Below, in pieces: positions 4,466 to 8,893 of a stretch of DNA of 8,893 bases. The stretch's first letter is position 1. Each line of letters starts with the position of its first letter. The notes below the pieces were generated by a model. That model made no database searches and was not told where the DNA came from. It was given only the letters and a program-made list of their open reading frames with translations. The translations under genes were made by a program, and so were the position numbers. This stretch comes from DASUVJ01 sp036378995 (GTDB taxonomy: Bacteria; Patescibacteriota; Saccharimonadia; Saccharimonadales; Saccharimonadaceae), in assembly GCA_036378995.1 (NCBI GenBank), contig DASUVJ010000054.1, forward strand, positions 1-8,893. The letters are read 5' to 3'.

Positions 4466-5705
4466 ATTGCGCCTCCTTATTTGCTAATCCATGATCCGTG
4501 TATCGCGACAGCTGGAATACCAGCCCCAAGGCACCGGCGATAAATATCATACTGGTGCCACCGAAACTCAGTAGCGGCAGCGTAATACCCGTCAACGGGA
4601 AAACGCCTATCATTGCAGCTACATTCAATATAACATGCGCCGCAAACCACCCGAACACTCCGGCGGAGACCAGTTTCATCCAGGGAGGCCCCAGATGGTC
4701 AGTCACTTTTAGCAGCCGCAGCATCATGGCAGTAAAAAGCAGTAAAATTACCGTAAGGCCGACAAAGCCGAATGTCTCGCCCATAATCGCAAAAAGCGAG
4801 TCATTGATGGCTTCGGGCAGATACCCTGTTGCCTGCACACTATTACCGATTCCAACACCGAGCAAGCCGCCGCTTCCGATGGCGATTTTAGCGTGTGTAA
4901 TATGGTAATTCTCTGCGTTCATTGCGGAGCTCCCCGAGTCCCCTGCTAAGAAGGTAGTAATTCGCTCCATACGGTGCGGCGCAACGATAATCATCAAGAT
5001 ACCAAAGGCCACCGCTCCTCCGAGAAGCATCAGTCCGATCCGCTTATTAACACCGGCAACCATCAGCATGCTCGCAAGCAGCGCCAGCATAGAGATGCCG
5101 GTTCCCATGTCTTTTTGCAAACCTACGATAATAATCGCTGCGATAAACGTCAGAATACCGAGTGGAATCAACGTCTTATGGATGTCATTAACCAGCCCCT
5201 GTTTGACACGCATACCCAAAAATCCTGCCACGAACACCAGTAGTCCGAACTTCAGGAGCTCTGCAGGCTGAAGGCTACCGAACGGCCCTAGCTCAAACCA
5301 GCGACATGCCCCCAAGCTACATTGAGCGATCTGCTCGATTCCAAGCATATTACCGGTAATAAACAGCAGTGCACACGCCGCAAATCCTGCAAGCAGAATT
5401 TTGGTCGCGTACTTTTGCAAAAACGAGAATGGAATCAGCGCCATAGCGATAAAAGCTGCAAGCGCAATTAAAATACTGACGGCCTGTTTGCTAACGAAAT
5501 AAAAACCAGTGTAGTAGTCAGTTCCGAATGAGGAGTTAAGTACCTGGGCACGCTGCGGACCGATCGCATACATGATCACAAGGCCAAGCATCATCAAAAG
5601 GCCCATATAAAGCGCGATTTGGTAATCCGGCTTATGCCGGCGTATCACGGTGTCTTTCACCACACCGGCCGCCCGCCTGCCAAGTCGTCCCGCCCCGCCG
5701 ATCAT
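4392..5705 (-). CDS. ftsW: FtsW, SEDS-family septal peptidoglycan polymerase
   Basis: A 437-residue polytopic membrane protein with about ten spans. It polymerises lipid II into glycan strands with its partner class B PBP, encoded two genes upstream. SEDS motifs seen: LQPAELLKF (145-153; QPSE is usual), QKDMGTG (197-203), KIAIGSGGLLGVGIG (273-287), GYLPEAIND (294-302) with Asp302 matching the catalytic Asp of FtsW/RodA, and GVFPLTGITLPLLSFGGTS (367-385). The open frame continues upstream to 5774, but the added residues are mraY codons read in another frame. ATG 5703-5705 forms TAATG with the mraY stop, preceded by GGAGG 12 nt upstream. The Arg/Gly-rich C-terminal tail (about 414-437) is encoded within the start of murG. 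Cys129 and Cys134 flank SLGA before QPAE, unusual for this loop. Confidence 0.95.
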   Translation of the reverse strand: MIGGAGRLGRRAAGVVKDTVIRRHKPDYQIALYMGLLMMLGLVIMYAIGPQRAQVLNSSFGTDYYTGFYFVSKQAVSILIALAAFIAMALIPFSFLQKYATKILLAGFAACALLFITGNMLGIEQIAQCSLGACRWFELGPFGSLQPAELLKFGLLVFVAGFLGMRVKQGLVNDIHKTLIPLGILTFIAAIIIVGLQKDMGTGISMLALLASMLMVAGVNKRIGLMLLGGAVAFGILMIIVAPHRMERITTFLAGDSGSSAMNAENYHITHAKIAIGSGGLLGVGIGNSVQATGYLPEAINDSLFAIMGETFGFVGLTVILLLFTAMMLRLLKVTDHLGPPWMKLVSAGVFGWFAAHVILNVAAMIGVFPLTGITLPLLSFGGTSMIFIAGALGLVFQLSRYTDHGLANKEAQYENLGSRRGVGRTRYAGRRGSSRA

Positions 5706-6748
5706 TAGACGATATGTCCTCCGGCAAGTGCAAACAAAATACCCATAAAGCCAGCAACGCAGGCAATAACCCAAAAGCGCATCGTCACCTTTGTCTCAGG
5801 CCACCCCTGTGCCTCCAGATGGTGGTGGATAGGTGCAGAAATAAACACTTTGCGCTTAAAGATACGTTTGCTCAAAATCTGAATCGAGCTAGATCCCGCC
5901 TCAATAACAAAGATAATACCGATGAGAGGAAGCAGAAACAGCGTGTTCGTCATCATAGCAATAACGCCAAGGCTGGTTCCGAACGCAAAGCTCCCCACAT
6001 CTCCCATAAAGAACCTCGCCGGATAGATATTAAACCAAAGATAACTAAGCAGCGCACCGAGCACCGTAAAACAAAAACCAGAGAGAAGCAGATGCCCCTG
6101 CATAAGTGCTATTGCACCGTAAACGCCGTAGCTAATGGCAAGCAGGCCCCCGGCGAGGCCATCGAGGCCGTCGCTGATGTTAACAGCGTTACTGGTCGCA
6201 ACAACAGCAAGGACAAACAATGGAACAATCCACCAACCAAGCAGTAGATCGCCAATAAACGGAATATGAACGCTGTTGTAGCCCAGCTTCACAAAGAAGA
6301 ACCAACCAAGCGCCAATGCAAGCAGCGTAATCATAGCAAACTTAAGGCTCGAACGGAGACCCGCTACGCCAAGACCTTGCCCGCGAATATTAATAATGTC
6401 GTCCAGTAGCCCTACGACACCCCCACCGACAAGCGCAGCGAGTGGCAGCCAAGTCTCTGCCCTATTGAGGTTAAAGAAAAGCGTCACGACAGTAATTGCA
6501 ATTAGTCCAATCACACCGGCCATCGTTGGGATATTGCGCTTAAATTTATTAGCGTGGAGTTTAGTGAAGACCTCCAATTTCTCTCCGGTTGTGCTAGTGC
6601 TGCGCTGCTTCTTCCAAAAACGGTACCGATACGCTACGAACGTATAGAGCGGGGTTAAAAGCATGGCCAATAAAAACGCCCCCACGCTTAGCAGGAAAGT
6701 TTCCGTTAGTCCGTTCGTCACGCCTTCTAATGTTATGTTATCTTGCAT
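5705..6748 (-). CDS. mraY: MraY, phospho-MurNAc-pentapeptide translocase
   Basis: A 347-residue polytopic membrane enzyme that transfers phospho-MurNAc-pentapeptide from UDP to undecaprenyl phosphate, forming lipid I, the substrate of MurG encoded two genes downstream. Conserved elements: NIPTMAGV (72-79; TPTMGG in many relatives), the Mg-binding DD at 116-117 in GLLDDIINIRG, NAVNISDGLDGLAGG (187-201), FMGDVGS (247-253) with the catalytic-region Asp250, and the cytoplasmic HHHLE (308-312) followed by GWPETKVTMRFW. All key acidic and His residues are present, so it should be active. ATG 6748 lies 3 nt after the PBP stop with AAAGGGG just upstream, partly within the PBP end. Its TAA stop overlaps the ftsW ATG by one base. 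murE and murF, which often precede mraY, are absent. Confidence 0.96.
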   Translation of the reverse strand: MQDNITLEGVTNGLTETFLLSVGAFLLAMLLTPLYTFVAYRYRFWKKQRSTSTTGEKLEVFTKLHANKFKRNIPTMAGVIGLIAITVVTLFFNLNRAETWLPLAALVGGGVVGLLDDIINIRGQGLGVAGLRSSLKFAMITLLALALGWFFFVKLGYNSVHIPFIGDLLLGWWIVPLFVLAVVATSNAVNISDGLDGLAGGLLAISYGVYGAIALMQGHLLLSGFCFTVLGALLSYLWFNIYPARFFMGDVGSFAFGTSLGVIAMMTNTLFLLPLIGIIFVIEAGSSSIQILSKRIFKRKVFISAPIHHHLEAQGWPETKVTMRFWVIACVAGFMGILFALAGGHIV

Positions 6749-6751
6749 TAT

Positions 6752-8491
6752 CTACCCCTTTGGTTGCAATTTCATGTAATCGAGCATCCAGTTTGAAATA
6801 TCGGTGAAAATCGGCATGGCATCCTTGTTTCCCTGCAGGTTCATATTATCACCGGCTACTCGCACCATTATGACATATTCCGACTTAGATTCACTACCGC
6901 CAAACCCTAAGTACGTACCGATCGTTTCGTTATCGACGTATTTGCCGTCTTTAATGGTTTGGGAAGTACCTGTTTTACCGCCAACATAGTAGCCCTTTTT
7001 ATCGACACCGCTGTAAAATCCGTTTCGCGCCTCAAACACCATCTGACGGACCTTCTTGGAGGTTTCCGCACTAATAACATTCTGCTCCGATGGCTTTGCG
7101 GGTGCTTGCGCCAACTTGCCGTCCTGCATCTTGCCTTCGATGACCGTCGGCTTGTAGTAGGTGCCGCCGTTGATAAGCGGGGCAAATGCCGCACACACCT
7201 GAATCATAGTGACGTCCATACCCTGTCCAAAGGCCATGTTTGAGTAACGCACCGCACCTCCATCGGCCTCACTCGGCGAAATAATCGTTCCCTTTGCTTC
7301 ATTAGCAAGTTCTACCCCTGTTACCTCACCCATATGAAGCTTATCGTGGAAGTAGCTATACATTGTCTGGCGTGCGCCAAGCGTAATGTTATTGCCATCG
7401 CCAAGACGCTGGGCAATCGTTACCATACCGGTGTTAAGCGAGTAGTTTAGCGCATGCTGCATAGTAATCACACCGGTCTCACCTTTTACCGCGTTAGTGA
7501 TCGTACGGTCTTCAACTTTAATTTTGTCGGTGTTATTGTAGGTCGAATCCGGCTGGATGACGTTCTTATCAAGACCTACGGCAACAGTAAAGGCCTTAAT
7601 GTCCGAACCCGGTTCGTACGGCTCACTGATCGTGCCATTATTAAATGCGGCCGCATCCTGCACCTTGGTAAATTCCGCAGGTTTATACGTCGGCAAGTTC
7701 GCCATCGCCATAATTTTACCGGTGTTAGGGTCCATCACCATAACGCTGCCATTCGTCGCGCCGGATTTCTCAAGCCCTTTAGCGAGCGCCTTTTCGGCAT
7801 ACGCCTGAATATTGCGATCGATCGTTAGCACGACATCTTCACCGTTTTTTGCCGGTTTATTAATGTTGTTATCGCCAATTGTCAGCGGTACGTTTCGCAC
7901 GTCTGTAACAGACTGCAAAAGTCCGTCTGTACCGAGCAAACGGTCATTAAGACCGCCCTCGATTCCGTAGCGGCCTGTTCCACTAGCGTCAACAAAGCCA
8001 AGCGTCTGAGCAGCGAGATCACCTTCTGGGTAAACACGCTGGGTCTCCTGTTGAAAACCGATACCTTTCAGATTTTCTTTTTTGATCATTTCGGCCTGTT
8101 TGCGAGATACCTTAGTGGCGATAATCTGATAACGTGACTCCTTTTTAGCAAGGAGACTTTCAAGATTTGGCCGTGCGTTACCGCCCGCAACACGGTGAAT
8201 CGTATCGACGATTTTCTGAGATTCTTCTACGATCTTCGGATCCGCAAATACAGTGTAAACCGTTTCGTTCAGAACCACTTTTACAGGAGTACTGCCGTCC
8301 ATCGCGTAAATTTCACCGCGTTTTGCCGGAATAACCAACTGCTTGAGTTGCTCCTGGTTAGCAAGTCCTACGTAATGATCGTGCTGGATGACCTGCAAAT
8401 AAAAAAGGCGCACGATAAAGACCGCCATGATGACAAGCGTCAAAATGGCGAGCGTTCGTGGCCTTCCTCTTTTTGCTAGGTCTAGATTCAT
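6752..8491 (-). CDS. ftsI: Class B penicillin-binding protein (FtsI/PBP2), septal transpeptidase
   Basis: A 579-residue bitopic transpeptidase that cross-links septal peptidoglycan made by FtsW. A short cytoplasmic N-terminus and one span (about 13-35) are followed by a dimerisation (pedestal) domain with KRGEIYAMDG (57-66; RGxIxDRNG type) and a region around GRYGIEGGLNDRLLG (173-187). The transpeptidase domain has all three active-site motifs: SDIK (296-299, nucleophile Ser296), SLN (351-353) and KTG (506-508). It ends soon after, so there are no PASTA domains. The residue after the catalytic Ser is Asp, where a small or hydrophobic residue is usual. ATG 8491 follows the ftsL stop by 5 nt with only a weak AGAG upstream, so coupling to ftsL is likely. 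The position between ftsL and mraY identifies it as the division rather than the elongation PBP. Confidence 0.94.
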   Translation of the reverse strand: MNLDLAKRGRPRTLAILTLVIMAVFIVRLFYLQVIQHDHYVGLANQEQLKQLVIPAKRGEIYAMDGSTPVKVVLNETVYTVFADPKIVEESQKIVDTIHRVAGGNARPNLESLLAKKESRYQIIATKVSRKQAEMIKKENLKGIGFQQETQRVYPEGDLAAQTLGFVDASGTGRYGIEGGLNDRLLGTDGLLQSVTDVRNVPLTIGDNNINKPAKNGEDVVLTIDRNIQAYAEKALAKGLEKSGATNGSVMVMDPNTGKIMAMANLPTYKPAEFTKVQDAAAFNNGTISEPYEPGSDIKAFTVAVGLDKNVIQPDSTYNNTDKIKVEDRTITNAVKGETGVITMQHALNYSLNTGMVTIAQRLGDGNNITLGARQTMYSYFHDKLHMGEVTGVELANEAKGTIISPSEADGGAVRYSNMAFGQGMDVTMIQVCAAFAPLINGGTYYKPTVIEGKMQDGKLAQAPAKPSEQNVISAETSKKVRQMVFEARNGFYSGVDKKGYYVGGKTGTSQTIKDGKYVDNETIGTYLGFGGSESKSEYVIMVRVAGDNMNLQGNKDAMPIFTDISNWMLDYMKLQPKG

Positions 8492-8496
8492 ATGCT

Positions 8497-8847
8497 CTAT
8501 TCGTTTGTGTACCGTGTTTCGGACGGCGTCGTCATGGTGCGGGCGACCTGACTGTTTTCGACACTTTCAAGCGCGGTCAGTCGGGCGTTCTCTACCTCTA
8601 GGTCAGTCTTCTGCGTTGCGAGTTCGGCGATTTCGTTGTCGATCTTCTGCGCTTCGTAGTCATAGCCAGTTGCACGGGTTGCCTGTGTTAAGTATATCAA
8701 GCCGAGCACCGTAATCATAAGGGCGACAAGCACCGTATGCGTCACAGGGCCAAGTTTGACGTTCGACGCAAAGCGGGTCGTATTTTGGTTGCGGCTCCAA
8801 CCGTTTGAGCGACGAGAACTAAACTGAGTGGTTCGTTGGTATGACAT
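8497..8847 (-). CDS. ftsL: FtsL-like division protein (short TM plus coiled coil)
   Basis: A 116-residue bitopic protein with a polar, Arg-rich cytoplasmic N-terminus (1-35), one span (about 36-55) and an extracytoplasmic heptad-like segment (about 62-95, IDNEIAELATQKTDLEVEN) likely to form a coiled coil. It has a short polar tail. Sequence similarity is too low to name it by motif alone. The size, topology and place immediately upstream of the class B PBP identify it as FtsL, the partner that activates FtsW-FtsI and pairs with DivIC/FtsB and FtsQ. ATG 8847 has only a weak AAAG upstream. The preceding 25 bases are A-rich on the minus strand. The stop TAG is 5 nt before the PBP start. The gene upstream, expected to be rsmH, is outside the window. 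Confidence 0.8.
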   Translation of the reverse strand: MSYQRTTQFSSRRSNGWSRNQNTTRFASNVKLGPVTHTVLVALMITVLGLIYLTQATRATGYDYEAQKIDNEIAELATQKTDLEVENARLTALESVENSQVARTMTTPSETRYTNE

Positions 8848-8893
8848 GTTCTTTATTTTTCGGGTTTATTTTTATTTTGGCGGTGCGCCCACG

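Noticed and set aside
5706..5774. Extended N-terminus of FtsW starting at 5774
   Set aside because: The extra residues are Cys- and Arg-rich and are encoded by mraY codons in another frame. The ATG at 5705 forms a normal TAATG coupling site.
5714..6247. Rightward 177-residue open frame opposite mraY
   Set aside because: It is antisense to strongly conserved MraY motifs and has the Lys, Arg, His and Asn bias of a reverse-complement shadow. The same applies to the other plus-strand frames across the dcw operon.
8872..8893. End of an upstream rsmH gene (VGAPPK then TAA on the minus strand)
   Set aside because: Only six codons are visible and all frames are too short to judge. It is plausible from dcw order but not supportable from the sequence.
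1..8893. CRISPR array, tRNA or rRNA genes, IS transposase, prophage or defence genes
   Set aside because: Both strands were read for these. No repeat-spacer pattern, no tRNA T-arm motif and no transposase or phage-like frame was found.

Overview
The window reads as bacterial genomic DNA using the standard genetic code. Every long reading frame is intact without recoding TGA. The best guess at the source is a small-genome Candidate Phyla Radiation bacterium, most likely Saccharibacteria (TM7). That guess rests on a compact division and cell-wall (dcw) cluster with no Mur ligases, short divergent Fts proteins and the form of the MurG motifs. It is an inference from gene content and protein style, not from a marker gene.

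Left edge (1-90): the last codons of a rightward gene, then a good rho-independent terminator.

Region 109-1585 is a small regulatory module. A leftward pair encodes a four-helix DUF1761 membrane protein and a TfoX N-terminal-domain protein. It diverges from a rightward HxlR-family winged-helix regulator, which is followed 6 nt later by a 47-residue single-span membrane peptide. The 78-bp divergent gap contains one perfect inverted repeat (7-bp arms TTACTTG/CAAGTAA, 7-nt spacer). It overlaps the predicted -35 boxes of both promoters, so the regulator probably controls both itself and the pair. The regulator mRNA appears to be leaderless.

Region 1586-2323 is about 740 bp between convergent genes with no convincing gene. 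It is rich in small repeats: five direct and one inverted copy of TAGAACA, two GAAC-N7-GAAC pairs, a 12-bp and an 11-bp inverted repeat, a cluster of palindromes near 2025-2073, and a long T-rich tract. This is the least explained part of the window.

Region 2324-8847 is one leftward dcw operon in transcription order: ftsL-like, class B PBP (ftsI), mraY, ftsW, murG, ftsQ. Together these make lipid I (MraY) and lipid II (MurG), polymerise and cross-link it at the septum (FtsW and the PBP), and hold the division complex together (FtsL and FtsQ). Spacing is tight: gaps of 5 and 3 nt, a TAATG stop/start overlap, a 74-nt ftsW/murG overlap, and a 42-nt gap before ftsQ. The cytoplasmic genes murE, murF, murD, murC and ddl, usually interleaved here, are absent, as are ftsA and ftsZ. 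The window ends just upstream of ftsL, where rsmH would be expected.
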